64,000 nt of DNA from Alteromonas sp. RKMC-009 (GTDB lineage: Bacteria; Pseudomonadota; Gammaproteobacteria; Enterobacterales; Alteromonadaceae), in assembly GCF_003584565.2 (NCBI RefSeq), contig NZ_CP032914.1, positions 13,444 through 77,443 on the forward strand, given 5' to 3'. Positions 39,398 to 49,827 of this stretch are shown piece after piece (position 1 is the first letter of the stretch; each line of letters opens with the position of its first letter). The position numbers and the translations under genes are program-made. The notes beneath the pieces were generated by a model. The model had not been told where the DNA came from. It worked only from the letters and a program-made list of their open reading frames with translations, and did not search any database.

Positions 39398-40762
39398 ATG
39401 GATGCGTTTGTTTTATCCAGACTACAGTTCGCATTAAATATTAGTTTTCACATTCTCTTTCCAACTGTCACGATTGCACTGGGATGGTTTCTGTTTTATT
39501 TCAAGCTTCGCTCTAACCTAACCGGTTATCCAGTTTGGATGCGGATCTACCGCTTTTGGGTAAGAGTTTTTGCCCTCACTTTTGCCCTAGGTGTTGTATC
39601 AGGCGTAACCATGTCTTTTCAGTTCGGTACCAATTGGCCGGGTTTCATGGAAAAAGCGGGAAACGTGGCCGGACCATTGCTGGGCTATGAAGTGCTAACT
39701 GCTTTTTTCTTGGAGGCAACGTTTCTGGGCATAATGCTATTTGGTATGCGTAAAGTGCCTAATTGGTTGCATACATTTGCTACGTTTGTGGTGGCGGCAG
39801 GCACGACATTGTCGGCATTTTGGATATTGTCGTTAAATAGCTGGATGCAAACGCCGCAAGGTCATGAAGTGATCGATGGGGTAATATATGCTAAGGACTG
39901 GTCTGCCATTATTTTTAATCCTTCATTTCCCTATCGTTTCGCCCATATGCTATTAGCATCTGGGCTGACTGCCAGCTTCCTTATAGCAGGCTTATCCGCG
40001 TATCGTTTGTTCAGAGGCGACGACAAAATTGCGCCTAAAATTGCGCTTAAGACGGCAACTTACACTGCTGCGGTTTTGATCCCTCTGCAAATTTTTGCAG
40101 GTGATATGCACGGGCTTAATACGCTTGAGCACCAACCACAAAAAGTCGCAGCGATGGAGGGAGTATGGCACACAGAGCAAGGCGCGCCTTTATTACTCTT
40201 CGCAGTTCCAGATGAGGAAACAAAGACCAATTATTTCGAAATCGGCATTCCCAATATGGCTAGCTTTATTCTAACCCATGATGTAAACGGAGAAATTAAA
40301 GGATTAAATGAATTTGAGGGTGAGCATCCGCCGGTTGCTCCCGTTTTCTATTCATTTCGTGTCATGGTGGGTATGGGGGTATTGATGCTTGGTACCGCCT
40401 GGGCCGGTGCTTTCTACCTTTATCGTCAAAATAAGTTGCCTGATTGGCTGAATAAGGTGTTTATAGGCATGAGTTTTAGCGGTTGGATTGCCACATTGGC
40501 CGGATGGTACGTCACCGAGGTAGGCCGGCAACCCTATCTTGTGAGCGGCGTGTTGACCACACGGGATGCGGTAACGGGTCTACCGCCGGCCAATATAGCG
40601 CTAACATTTACGCTTTATGCAGCGCTATATATTGCTCTGCTGATTGCCTACATGGGAACGCTCACCCTGATGTGCCGCAAAGCCGTTGCGATTGAAGAAA
40701 TTACGCAAGAAGAAAAAAACAAAGCACAGCGTGTCCGTTTTAATCCGGTCCAGACTAATTAG
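39398..40762 (+). CDS. cioA: Cytochrome bd-type (CIO) quinol oxidase subunit I
   Basis: 454 residues, short for CydA, because it lacks the long Q-loop insertion; this places it with cyanide-insensitive (CIO) short-loop enzymes. Haem ligands are visible: His in ISFHILFPT, the periplasmic EHQPQKVAAMEG loop (Lys and Glu for quinol), FAHM, Met in RVMVGMGV, and the late GWYVTEVGRQP. It oxidises quinol and reduces O2 to water without pumping protons. The ribosome site AGGGGG lies about seven bases before ATG. Subunit II follows after nine bases. CIO enzymes resist cyanide and sulphide; sensitivity of this protein is not shown. Confidence 0.93.
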   Translation: MDAFVLSRLQFALNISFHILFPTVTIALGWFLFYFKLRSNLTGYPVWMRIYRFWVRVFALTFALGVVSGVTMSFQFGTNWPGFMEKAGNVAGPLLGYEVLTAFFLEATFLGIMLFGMRKVPNWLHTFATFVVAAGTTLSAFWILSLNSWMQTPQGHEVIDGVIYAKDWSAIIFNPSFPYRFAHMLLASGLTASFLIAGLSAYRLFRGDDKIAPKIALKTATYTAAVLIPLQIFAGDMHGLNTLEHQPQKVAAMEGVWHTEQGAPLLLFAVPDEETKTNYFEIGIPNMASFILTHDVNGEIKGLNEFEGEHPPVAPVFYSFRVMVGMGVLMLGTAWAGAFYLYRQNKLPDWLNKVFIGMSFSGWIATLAGWYVTEVGRQPYLVSGVLTTRDAVTGLPPANIALTFTLYAALYIALLIAYMGTLTLMCRKAVAIEEITQEEKNKAQRVRFNPVQTN

Positions 40763-40771
40763 GAGAAGACC

Positions 40772-41782
40772 ATGCCTTTTGAATCATTGTCTGCAGACAC
40801 ATTGGGGAATATTTTTATTGCCTTATTGGGATTGGCGGTACTGCTTTATGCGATTCTCGACGGATACGATTTGGGTGTTGGTGTTTTGTTTCCGCCACGC
40901 AACGAGCAGTTTAAAGACGCAATGGTAGCCTCTATTGGACCATACTGGGATGCCAATGAAACCTGGTTGGTGCTAGCGGTGGGTTTACTTTTAATTGCCT
41001 TTCCACAGGCGCATAGTGAAATCTTACAAACTTTATATCTGCCCGCCACTTTTATGCTAATGGGGCTTATTTTAAGGGGAGTTTCCTTCGACTTCCGTGC
41101 GAAAGTTGCTCAAACGAAAAAGAAAAAGTGGGATACCTGTTTTAAATACGGTTCTCTGTTGACGACGCTCTCTCAGGGATACATGTTAGGAATATGGGTG
41201 ACCGGTCTGCGTACCGATTTCTATGCACAGGGTTTTGCTTTGTTATCCGCTTTCGGTGTTACCGCAGCTTACGCGTTTATCGGTGCTTGCTGGCTTATTC
41301 TTAAAACAGAGGGGGACTTACAACGAAAAGCCATCTATTGGGCAAAGCGATGCCTGACGATCCTGGCTGGGGGCATTATTGCCGTAAGTTTTTTAAATTT
41401 AACGTTGCACGAAGAAGTGCGAGCCCTCTGGTTGGAAAGCTCCCTGGGCATTGTATTGATGGCCATACCTATTACGTGTTTTGGTTTACTAGCTTTGTGT
41501 AGTGTCGTACTACAAAGGTTGCCTGAGGCGGGCGGTAAAGGAGAATGGCTTCCCTTTGCGTTAGCTCTGCTTGTATTTCTACTATGTTTTGCTGCCTTTG
41601 GGATAAGTTACTATCCCTATGTTGTGCCGGGACAGCTCACCATCATGCAAGCACTGGCAGACGCGAGTTCTCTTCGCTTTTTGTTGGTAGGTACTGTCGT
41701 AGTTGTACCTTGCATACTTGCTTACACCATTATGGTATATCGAATATTTGCCGGTAAATCGGAAAAACTCTCTTATTATTAA
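40772..41782 (+). CDS. cioB: Cytochrome bd-type quinol oxidase subunit II
   Basis: 336 residues with eight or nine membrane helices. The LYAILDGYDLGVGVLFP sequence of the first helix and NETWLVLAVG are signatures of CydB. Starts nine bases after subunit I with AGGAG. No small CydX/CioZ-type ORF was seen after it. An 8-bp-arm palindrome lies 15 bp after its stop. Confidence 0.93.
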   Translation: MPFESLSADTLGNIFIALLGLAVLLYAILDGYDLGVGVLFPPRNEQFKDAMVASIGPYWDANETWLVLAVGLLLIAFPQAHSEILQTLYLPATFMLMGLILRGVSFDFRAKVAQTKKKKWDTCFKYGSLLTTLSQGYMLGIWVTGLRTDFYAQGFALLSAFGVTAAYAFIGACWLILKTEGDLQRKAIYWAKRCLTILAGGIIAVSFLNLTLHEEVRALWLESSLGIVLMAIPITCFGLLALCSVVLQRLPEAGGKGEWLPFALALLVFLLCFAAFGISYYPYVVPGQLTIMQALADASSLRFLLVGTVVVVPCILAYTIMVYRIFAGKSEKLSYY

Positions 41783-41797
41783 AAAACTAGGGAAAGC

Positions 41798-41814
41798 CTT
41801 GTCACGGTGACAAG
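41798..41814. promoter_or_regulatory. Perfect palindrome after bd oxidase genes
   Basis: CTTGTCACGGTGACAAG: two perfect 8-base arms around one G, 15 bp after the subunit II stop. No T-run follows, so it is not a standard intrinsic terminator; it could act as an RNA hairpin or as a binding site. Confidence 0.4.
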
Positions 41815-42128
41815 ACATTGAACTAGTTCTGATACTTACTGGTATCAATTGGATTTGGATAAATTCGACGCGATCTGCATTTAAGTTATCCGTTCTCAAA
41901 ATCAAACAATCCTGCCGCTATAATTCCTATCATATTAGTTTCCTACACGTATCTTTCTGAAAAATTGAGAGTAGATGCTTTGCACATATAGCCGAATGTT
42001 GGCGTTCTGACAAACGACAGTTCTAATTTCACCTCATTGAGGTAATGTACTGTAAACCTCCCCTAAAATAGCGGCATACCTTTTTAGAGTTCTTCGGCGT
42101 AAACTGAGCCAAGAATGGAGAACTCCTG

Positions 42129-42395
42129 ATGAAAAAGTCCCGTTACACAGAGTCACAGATCGTAAAGATCTTAAAGGAAGTGGAAGCAGGCAGACTGGTC
42201 AAAGAAGTCTGCCGTGAGTACGGTATTTCAGATGCTACCTACTACAACTGGAAAGCCAAGTACGGTGGTATGGAAGCGTCTGATATCAAAAGACTGAAAG
42301 ATCTTGAAGACGAAAACCGCAGACTTAAAGCGATGTTTGCAGACTTAAGCCTGGAACACCGGATCCTCAAAGATATTGTCGAAAAAAAGCTGTAA
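42129..42395 (+). CDS. IS407-group transposase OrfA (copy C)
   Basis: 88 residues, helix-turn-helix plus leucine-zipper tail, and identical in length to copy A. Near the stop the sequence A7G at 42382-42389 forms the -1 slip site that leads to OrfB. The frame is intact, so this copy can make the fusion transposase. Confidence 0.92.
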   Translation: MKKSRYTESQIVKILKEVEAGRLVKEVCREYGISDATYYNWKAKYGGMEASDIKRLKDLEDENRRLKAMFADLSLEHRILKDIVEKKL

Positions 42396-43240
42396 AGCCA
42401 GCGATAAGACGCGAGCTTGTTAATTATGCGCGAGAGCAGCATGGTGCCAGTTTACGTCTTGCATGTCGCGCTGTTGGCATCAGTGACTCAGTCTACCGAT
42501 ATCAACCTGATCAATCGCGGGATGATAAGGTCATCGCCAAACTGATAGAAGCCGCTGAGCGTTATCCTGCTTACGGATTCAGCAAGCTGTACAAAATCCT
42601 GCGTCGTTGGGGCCATGGCTGGAATCATAAGCGTGTTCACCGGATTTACTGCGAGCTCAAGCTGAATAAACGACGCCGTGGAAAGCGACGGCTGCCAGCG
42701 AGAAACCCGGAGCCACTGGCCGTGCCGGCTCAGGCTAATCATTGCTGGTCAATGGATTTTATGTGCGACAGCCTGCAATGCGGCAGACGCTTCAGAACGT
42801 TCAATCTGGTAGACGATTTCAACCGTGAAGCACTGGCTATCGAGATTGACCTGAATCTGCCATCGCAGCGTGTAGTCAGAGTATTGGAGCGCGTCGTCGC
42901 CTGGCGGGGTTACCCCAGTAAACTTCGCATGGACAATGGGCCGGAATTTATCTCAGTCACGCTGGCAAGTTGGGCTGAAGAGCATGGTATTGCACTGGAA
43001 TTTATTAAACCCGGAAAGCCTACGCAGAATTCTTTTATCGAGAGATTCAACCGCACTTACAGGACAGAAATACTCAACATGTATGTCTTCAAAACATTGA
43101 ATGAAGTACGTGATCTGACCGAAAACTGGATGACAGAATACAACGAGGAACGACCCCATGATGCACTGAATGATCTGACACCATGGGAATATTTAAGCAA
43201 ACATGAACAGGCCGAAACCTCTAATTATGGATGTAACTAA
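42389..43240 (+). CDS. IS407-group transposase OrfB (copy C, by -1 frameshift)
   Basis: Entered by -1 frameshift: after slippage at 42382-42389 the next codons read AVKPAIRRELVNYAREQH, continuing to SMDFMCDSL, LRMDNGPEF and FIERFNRTYRTE, the DDE triad. An ATG at 42722 starts only a C-terminal piece. Complete and likely active, so it can supply transposase for the defective copies A and B. Confidence 0.9.
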   Translation, partial: AVKPAIRRELVNYAREQHGASLRLACRAVGISDSVYRYQPDQSRDDKVIAKLIEAAERYPAYGFSKLYKILRRWGHGWNHKRVHRIYCELKLNKRRRGKRRLPARNPEPLAVPAQANHCWSMDFMCDSLQCGRRFRTFNLVDDFNREALAIEIDLNLPSQRVVRVLERVVAWRGYPSKLRMDNGPEFISVTLASWAEEHGIALEFIKPGKPTQNSFIERFNRTYRTEILNMYVFKTLNEVRDLTENWMTEYNEERPHDALNDLTPWEYLSKHEQAETSNYGCN

Positions 43241-43347
43241 TTAAGGGAGGTTTACATCAGATTGGATTAAATTAAGAAGTTCTCTATGAAGTCGATGCAT
43301 AAATAAATGTAATCTACAAAATGGAAATTAACGGAAGTCAGCACTAA

Positions 43348-44886
43348 TTAATAACTAGTATTTGACGATCCAAAGCTTAAGGATAACGATGCCAGTGACT
43401 CTGATTGTCTCACGATATTCATAGAAACATCAGATAAAGTATTTGCTTGCTCCAGGTTACTAGAAGCTTCTTCACTAACATTCAAAATATTATGTTCAAT
43501 TTCTTTATACATTGCACTTTGTTCTTCGGCAGCAGAGGAAGTGTGAGTAGTGAAGTCTGAAATAAAAGAAACATCGTCAAAAATAACATTCAAAATCTCA
43601 ACAGCCATTGTGGTTTGAGTTAAACAACTATTAGCAGTTGATTCACTTAACTTGATAGATGACACCCACTCTGACAAGGTAGATTGAATGGTTGACATTG
43701 AGTCTTGAATCTGAGAGGTTGCAGAATGAGTTCTCTTAGATAAAGACCTAACTTCATCAGCCACAACGGAAAAACCTCTACCGTGCTCCCCTGCCCGTGC
43801 GGCTTCAATAGCAGCATTTAGTGCAAGAAGATTTGTTTGGTCTGCGATACCCTGAATTTCCGCTGTAATGTTATTAATTAGATCTAACTTTTCTACCAAA
43901 TTAGAAGTATTCTCATAAGATTTTTTTGCCTCGGTAGATAGCTCACTAACAGATTTTAGGGTATCGTTTATACTTGATGATGCCTCTTTACACTTTAAAT
44001 GTATCTCAGAAACCTTTAAAGATGTATTGGAATTGTTTTTTGCCACATCATTGGTAGCCTCAGACATTTCATGAAGAGCGTCTAGTAGCTTCTGAATAAC
44101 TTCGCTCTGTTTTTTGGCACTAAATTTAGAAGCTTTAGATAAACTTTCTAATTCACCTGCATCCTTGAGTAACTTCTTTGAACGATCGGAAGTTCGTCCT
44201 AATATAGTATTAGACTTCCCTTTATTAAGTGCGTCATTAAAGCGAATAATACTAACTAGCGAGTTTCCAAAAAAAACTTTTCTGGAAATACTGTCATAGT
44301 GAATCCTCATGGATTTTAATTCTTTAGGAATACTAAATAGTTCTTCAAAATAAAGAAAAAAAGCAAGTATTAGAAAAAGAAAGAAAAAAGATAGATGCAA
44401 ATTCATCAGCATGAAAGAAATAAATGCCAAACACAAGAAAGCAAAGTGCTTGTATTTATCTAATAATTCATATGACTTACTTGATGATTTAATTTTCGAA
44501 TAGAAGCTTTCGGCGCGATCTTTGAGCTTAACATCTATAGACCTTCTAACCGACTGATATCCGACAAGATTTCCTGACTCATATACAGGGGTAACAAACG
44601 CATCAACCCAATAATATCTTCCATCTTTACATCTATTCTTAACTATACCACGCCAAGGTTGTTCTGACTTCAATTTACTCCACATATCATAAAAAGCTAT
44701 TTTTGGCATGTCAGGATGTCTGACAAGATTATGGTTTTTACCAACTAGTTCATCTAGAGAAAAGCCAGAAACAACGCAAAATTCAGGATTAGCATACTTT
44801 ATTACACCGGATGTATCAGTTATGGAAACTAATTCAATATCATCACTAAATTTTACTTCTTCATCTTTTGTAAAAATATTATTCAA
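43348..44886 (-). CDS. Aer-like PAS methyl-accepting chemotaxis protein
   Basis: 512 residues. An N-terminal PAS domain of the Aer type (about residues 15-115: [20 protein letters not shown], ... [13 protein letters not shown]) is followed by one or two close membrane helices (about 148-185). There is no periplasmic domain. The C-terminal half is an MCP signalling coiled coil with the tip [31 protein letters not shown]. Proteins of this design sense redox or oxygen through a PAS cofactor and signal to CheA. The usual FAD-binding residues cannot be verified here. It opens the AT-rich signalling cluster next to the complete IS copy C. Confidence 0.9.
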   Translation of the reverse strand: MNNIFTKDEEVKFSDDIELVSITDTSGVIKYANPEFCVVSGFSLDELVGKNHNLVRHPDMPKIAFYDMWSKLKSEQPWRGIVKNRCKDGRYYWVDAFVTPVYESGNLVGYQSVRRSIDVKLKDRAESFYSKIKSSSKSYELLDKYKHFAFLCLAFISFMLMNLHLSFFFLFLILAFFLYFEELFSIPKELKSMRIHYDSISRKVFFGNSLVSIIRFNDALNKGKSNTILGRTSDRSKKLLKDAGELESLSKASKFSAKKQSEVIQKLLDALHEMSEATNDVAKNNSNTSLKVSEIHLKCKEASSSINDTLKSVSELSTEAKKSYENTSNLVEKLDLINNITAEIQGIADQTNLLALNAAIEAARAGEHGRGFSVVADEVRSLSKRTHSATSQIQDSMSTIQSTLSEWVSSIKLSESTANSCLTQTTMAVEILNVIFDDVSFISDFTTHTSSAAEEQSAMYKEIEHNILNVSEEASSNLEQANTLSDVSMNIVRQSESLASLSLSFGSSNTSY

Positions 44887-44921
44887 GAAAAACTCCTTTT
44901 TAGTATAAAAAGTCAGAAAAG

Positions 44922-45173
44922 CTAATCAGATATATTCCAACAGCCATTGTTCAGACTTACACGAAAAATTTTCTCTGAAATTTTTGTGGAAGTAATAATA
45001 ATAAAATTATAATTAGAGACTTGCTTACATTCTATATTTTCTAGGTTAGAGAGGACGCCTGAGAACCTAGAGTTAAAAATCATTTCATTAGCCTCAATTA
45101 AATATAACGACTTTGATTGACAAAAATTAACTACAGCATCAACAATATAACAATTATTATTCATAACAATCAC
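44922..45173 (-). CDS. Small hypothetical protein (83 aa)
   Basis: 83 residues, first codons MIVMNNN; the second Met is an alternative start. Slightly hydrophobic with three or four cysteines and two beta-like strands. No family is recognised. It precedes the PAS-MCP gene on the same strand, separated by 35 bp, so it may be in its operon. Confidence 0.45.
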   Translation of the reverse strand: MIVMNNNCYIVDAVVNFCQSKSLYLIEANEMIFNSRFSGVLSNLENIECKQVSNYNFIIITSTKISEKIFRVSLNNGCWNISD

Positions 45174-45302
45174 TTCACTACAACCTGATTTGTAACAAAT
45201 CTAACCTCTTTTCGAAGATTGCGATATGCAGGTTGAAGAAAATTAACTCAGAAATATATCTAAATTCATCTTTGAATAATTCTCTATCATCTTCATATGC
45301 AG

Positions 45303-45647
45303 TTACAAAATAAATTTTTCAGTTTCGTCGCATAAATATACGCTACTGCATAGTATTTTCTCTGTTCCAAATACTTCATAGCATATGTACTCAATGTCGC
45401 CTTTGCTGAGTCTAGTAAAAGATGACCTCAAAGCTCTTTCTTCAAGAATCTTAATCTTTGAATTGGAACCTTTAGTTGACAAAATAAAAATATCAAATGG
45501 TTTCCTGTTTACACATGACAATAAGCTGAGGGAGTTTACATCATATTTATCAACTCTTTGTATTAAATTCAGATATTCACTGACCTCCTTTTTCAATATT
45601 TCTGTTGCTACGTAACTCTCAAAGTACATATCTACGAATGCCAACAC
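45303..45647 (-). CDS. Small hypothetical protein (114 aa)
   Basis: 114 residues, soluble, mixed helix and strand. The C-terminal half (GDIEYICYEVFGTEKILCSSVYL) is strand-rich with cysteines. It is not recognised as a known domain. It sits between the small 83-residue gene and the divergent PAS-MCP gene, suggesting a small accessory factor in the signalling cluster, but this is guesswork. Confidence 0.45.
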   Translation of the reverse strand: MLAFVDMYFESYVATEILKKEVSEYLNLIQRVDKYDVNSLSLLSCVNRKPFDIFILSTKGSNSKIKILEERALRSSFTRLSKGDIEYICYEVFGTEKILCSSVYLCDETEKFIL

Positions 45648-45858
45648 AAAAATCTAAAAAAACTATTTAGATAAACTTAACAATCTAAATTATTTAGTTT
45701 TTAAGAAAAATTTTAAGTATATTAATATTTATTAATTTTGTATAAACATCTATATAGTTAGATCATTATGTTGTTAAAATAAATTAGAAGTTGTTCTAGG
45801 TCAATACAGGGTACTATAAACTCTGTAAATTATACTTTAGTATTAAAAGGATTTATAA

Positions 45859-47156
45859 GTGGTTTTTGGAATTTTACGACAAAATAAAGAAAGTTTGATT
45901 AGATCTAGCAGTTTTATACAAGCAAGAGAGTTAAACAAGTGGCTTACTGATCAAATACCTTGGGTTGAGATCAGAATAGACGGTAGCATCATTGATGTCA
46001 GTGATAAGTTTTTGTCTATTTTTGGTTATTCCAAATGTGAGTTGTTAAATTCGAATTACAATAAATTGTGCTCAGATAAACATAAAATTAGCACAGATTA
46101 TTATAAGTTTTTGAGCAAACTAAAATTTGGTGAGACGTTTCAAAATACCTACCCAAGAATAACGAAAAATGGATCTACAGTTTGGCTTTCCTCATTTTGC
46201 ATTCCACAAAAAAGAATTGATGAATTAGATTCAGTATTAGAACTATCTGTCGACATAACGAATAGTAAGAAATTTGAATTAATGCACTCATCTGTATCTA
46301 GAGCTATGGACCGGTTTCTATAGTTGTTAATTTTGATACACAAGGCAATGTAATCCACGCAAACAATAACTTTTTGCAGACATTTAGCTTGAAATGTAAT
46401 GACTTGACTGACTTAGTACACAGGGATTTTTGTAAAAATATTACACAAAGAGAGTATGAAGATTTCTGGAGACAGTTAAATAAAGGAGTTTACCATCAGG
46501 GTCTTTTTAAGAGGTATGATAGGCATGAGAACGATATATGGTTAGAAGCTACGTATAATCCGGTTTTTAATGAGAATGGTGTGCTTGTTTCTATTATTAA
46601 AATAGCCAGCAACGTAACTGAACGTGTTCATACTACATCTAATTTACAACTTGCAGTCAAGGATGCCGCCTTTCATCTAGAGGAAACATCTAGAGATTGT
46701 ATCAATAACATTCAGTCGAATAATTCAATATCAGCAATACTATATAATAGCGTCGATGATGCGTCTGAAATTATGAAGGAACTCGACGAACAAGCTGGTG
46801 ATATTTTGAATATCGTATCAACAGTTAATGAATTAGCAAAACAGACTAACTTACTTGCATTAAATGCCAGTATAGAATCCTGTCGAGCCGGTTCGCATGG
46901 ACGTGGCTTTTCTGTGGTAGCTGATGAGATAAGAAATTTGGCTACAAGAACTCGCAATTCAATAATTGAAATAGAAAAACTCGTAATATCACATCGTCAA
47001 GTATCAAGGGATTTATTTGAGAAAATTGAATACATTAAGAAGACTTCGATTAACGCTAATGAAGTATTAGACGTTTCAAAAACAATCGCTATCAGATTAC
47101 AAGAGGCGTCTAACGAACTTAACATTTTTTTGGGAAAATTGAAAAGCAATGATTAA
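45859..47156 (+). pseudogene. Soluble dual-PAS chemoreceptor, split by a one-base frameshift
   Basis: The first frame (45859-46323) is a PAS domain with PAC end (VSDKFLSIFGYSKCELL ... ELSVDITNSKKFE), then stops just after SRAMDRFL. A second frame begins at once when shifted: from about 46313 it reads PVSIVVNFDTQGNVIHANNN, a second PAS domain, PAC end near SNVTERVHT, and an MCP signalling domain with tip [25 protein letters not shown]. One lost base (a CC for CCC at about 46311) would rejoin the two. No membrane helix is present, so the ancestral protein was cytoplasmic. The break may be real or an assembly error. Otherwise the second frame alone (46374-47156) could start at an internal codon. 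Confidence 0.75.
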
Positions 47157-47406
47157 AAATGAATATTATGATGCTCTACAATATGCTAATCCAGTTTCTA
47201 GTTGTGCAGTAGAGATAATATCTCTCAACAACGAAATAAAAACTGAAATACTAGATTTATCAAAATCAATAAATGGCAAATACATGGATCCCTTTGTTTT
47301 ATCATCTTCTGTAATAGATAAAATGAAATTAGTCGATTCACTCTTGCTCGTTGTTGGACATAAACCCACTTACAAGGATTTCTTAGATATTTATGAGTCA
47401 GAATGA
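47149..47406 (+). CDS. Small hypothetical protein (85 aa)
   Basis: 85 residues, starting inside the last codons of the chemoreceptor frame (8-bp overlap), which suggests translational coupling. Mostly helical and acidic, with a hydrophobic stretch DSLLLVVGH. No family is recognised. It could be a small partner of the chemoreceptor. Confidence 0.5.
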   Translation: MIKNEYYDALQYANPVSSCAVEIISLNNEIKTEILDLSKSINGKYMDPFVLSSSVIDKMKLVDSLLLVVGHKPTYKDFLDIYESE

Positions 47407-47510
47407 TCGTTTTAAGTTAAGCTTGTTCTTACTTTGCCTAATCTTTTTTACTTCAGGGTTTATATTTGGATCGATTGTTACAGTAACGGTCAGCTAGCTT
47501 CAGGTTAATT

Positions 47511-49826
47511 ATGGTTTTATTGTCAGATACGAAATTGGAAGAGTTATTCGTTGTTGAAGCAGGATATGATGTAGACCTTGTATTTTTATCAATATTAATC
47601 TCAGTCTTTTCTTCCTATTGCTCCATATTTTTAGCTCGTAGGAAGGATGACTTCGGAGACGAAAAAGAAAAGCTTTATTGGAACTTAATCGTTTCAGTAT
47701 TTCTTGGCATTGGCATATGGTCAATGCACTTTGTGGGCATGATGGCTTATAAGGTTTCCGTTGATGTTACTTTTAATTTTGGAATAACCTTTCTCTCTAT
47801 ATTTCCAGCTATTATGGCCGGTTATTTCGTATTTAACAACTTGGGTTTAAGAAGTATTTGGCCAAATTCCATACTTATGGCTTTAGGTATTGGGGGGATG
47901 CATTATCTAGGCATGTCGGCAATGTCTAGCAGTGCCATAATGGTGTATAGTCCTAAAATTGTCATTCTTTCATTAATCATTTCCACTTTACTTTCTTACT
48001 TTTCACTTTTTGCTGTTAATAACGTAAGAAAGCCAAGCTATTACAACAAAAATCTCATTGTTGCAGCTCTACTTCTAGGTTTTTCCATTTCTACTATGCA
48101 TTATTTTGGAATGGAGGCGATGCAACTCTATTCCCACACAGACATGAATGCTGGAGAGCCCTCCTCGCAAAATAGTCTTCCAACATTAATTATAGCGGTA
48201 ACATCTATATTCGGAATTTCTATTTTGATTATGGCTGAATTGCGGTACAGGAGGATCTTACTCATAAAATTCGAATCTGCGCTTTCAGTAATTCAAGACT
48301 CTCTATTCATATTTTCGAACAATGGTAAAATTATTTATTTTAACTCTTCTGCTTGTAGACTATTAAACCTATCTAACGATGAACTTTCAGGTAAATATAT
48401 AAATGAGATATTTCATTTTGAAGCAGAAGAGAATGATTTACTTTTCAAACAAATACTTATTGATTACTCCTCTAAAGAGATAGATAAAACGATACGTTCC
48501 CATGTTGTATCACGCGGTTTTGGTAAAAAAACCGTTTCTATTAATGTGAAGAGGTTTCCTACCTATGATGGCAGTTTTATATGCACAGTTAAAGATATGT
48601 CAAATTTGGAAAATCATGAGGTTTTTATTCAAAAGGTTTTTGACGAATTACCACTTATGGTTTTTGTTAAGGACATAGATAGCCTTGTATTTACACATGT
48701 AAACAATGAAACTTTGAGATTCCTTGGGAAACACAAAAATAACGTTATCGGACATACTGATTTTGACATTTTTAATATTGACGATGCGCAATATTCATTT
48801 AATTCAGACGTTTTGTTTATCGAGAGCGGTGTGGATAAATCTTTTTACGAAGGTAACTTCGTTGTAAATGACAATACAAGATACCTTCGCATAACCAAGT
48901 CCATCATTAAAGATGTTTTCGGTAAGCCTAAGTACTTGTTATCAATAGCTGAAGATGCATCTCTTTTAATGAAAGCACAAACTAAAATAAAATCTTTAAA
49001 TAAGCGTTTTTCGATGGCAACCGATGCAGCTCAAGTGGGAGTTTGGGAGTGGAACACTAAGAGTAATAATTTAATTTGGGATAGGCAGATGCATAAGATT
49101 TACGATGTTGATCTTGCTAGTTTTGAAAATTGGAAGAATAGAATTCATAAAGATGACAGAGATCATGTTTTGTCCGCTTTACATAAATCTGTCGAGTTGG
49201 GTAATGAATTTCATAGCGAATTTCGTATAATGTCAAGTTATGGTGATGTTAAATATATTCGAGCAGACTCTATAATTGAAAATGACATAATGTTTGGTAT
49301 CAATTTTGATATTACAGAGAAGGTGTTAAAAGAGAATGAAATAAAAAACATTGCATTAAGCGATTCACTTACAGGTCTGCGAAACAGGGCTTATCTTCGT
49401 GATTACTTCGATGATCTTGTTCACAAGTACAATCGCAGACAACAGCCTTTTATTTGTTTTTATATTGATTTGGATTTATTTAAGCCTATAAATGACCGAT
49501 TTGGTCATAATGCTGGTGACTTTTGTTTGGTAGAATTTTCTCGGCGTCTTAAAGAAAAAACTAGAATTACTGACTGTGTAGCGAGAGTTGGGGGGGATGA
49601 ATTTGTAATCATTACTTCCGAATATTCCAGCAAGCTTGAAATTGAACAATATATTTCGCGAATTTTTGAGATTATAAGCTCGCCATTTCATTATGAGAGT
49701 AATCATTTAGTCTTAGGAATGAGCCTAGGATTTGCTTCTTATCCTGATGATGGTAATACATTAGACGAAATTATACATGTTGCAGACACTAGGATGCTTA
49801 ACAGCAAAGCTTCGAAACGGAACTAA
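47511..49826 (+). CDS. MHYT-PAS-PAS-GGDEF diguanylate cyclase
   Basis: 771 residues. The N-terminal MHYT membrane sensor has seven helices with the three signatures SMHFVGMMAYK, GGMHYLGMSAMS and TMHYFGMEAM, whose His and Met are proposed to bind copper or a gas. PAS modules follow (about residues 255-380 and 370-490, plus a PAC-like third at 500-600), then GGDEF with ARVGGDEFVII, an intact active site. It should make cyclic-di-GMP in response to a membrane-sensed signal. It lies at the end of the AT-rich signalling cluster, and a convergent small gene follows by one base. Confidence 0.92.
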   Translation: MVLLSDTKLEELFVVEAGYDVDLVFLSILISVFSSYCSIFLARRKDDFGDEKEKLYWNLIVSVFLGIGIWSMHFVGMMAYKVSVDVTFNFGITFLSIFPAIMAGYFVFNNLGLRSIWPNSILMALGIGGMHYLGMSAMSSSAIMVYSPKIVILSLIISTLLSYFSLFAVNNVRKPSYYNKNLIVAALLLGFSISTMHYFGMEAMQLYSHTDMNAGEPSSQNSLPTLIIAVTSIFGISILIMAELRYRRILLIKFESALSVIQDSLFIFSNNGKIIYFNSSACRLLNLSNDELSGKYINEIFHFEAEENDLLFKQILIDYSSKEIDKTIRSHVVSRGFGKKTVSINVKRFPTYDGSFICTVKDMSNLENHEVFIQKVFDELPLMVFVKDIDSLVFTHVNNETLRFLGKHKNNVIGHTDFDIFNIDDAQYSFNSDVLFIESGVDKSFYEGNFVVNDNTRYLRITKSIIKDVFGKPKYLLSIAEDASLLMKAQTKIKSLNKRFSMATDAAQVGVWEWNTKSNNLIWDRQMHKIYDVDLASFENWKNRIHKDDRDHVLSALHKSVELGNEFHSEFRIMSSYGDVKYIRADSIIENDIMFGINFDITEKVLKENEIKNIALSDSLTGLRNRAYLRDYFDDLVHKYNRRQQPFICFYIDLDLFKPINDRFGHNAGDFCLVEFSRRLKEKTRITDCVARVGGDEFVIITSEYSSKLEIEQYISRIFEIISSPFHYESNHLVLGMSLGFASYPDDGNTLDEIIHVADTRMLNSKASKRN

Positions 49827-49827
49827 T

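Larger units (their letters stand above)
42051..43256 (+). mobile_element. IS407-group insertion sequence copy C, complete, 1206 bp
   Basis: Starts TGTAAACCTCCCCTAA and ends in the complementary TTAAGGGAGGTTTACA. It is the only uninterrupted copy of the three. Flanks are GTAC and TCAG, so no 4-bp target duplication is present; this copy may therefore have been moved or had a flank changed by recombination with another copy. Confidence 0.93.
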
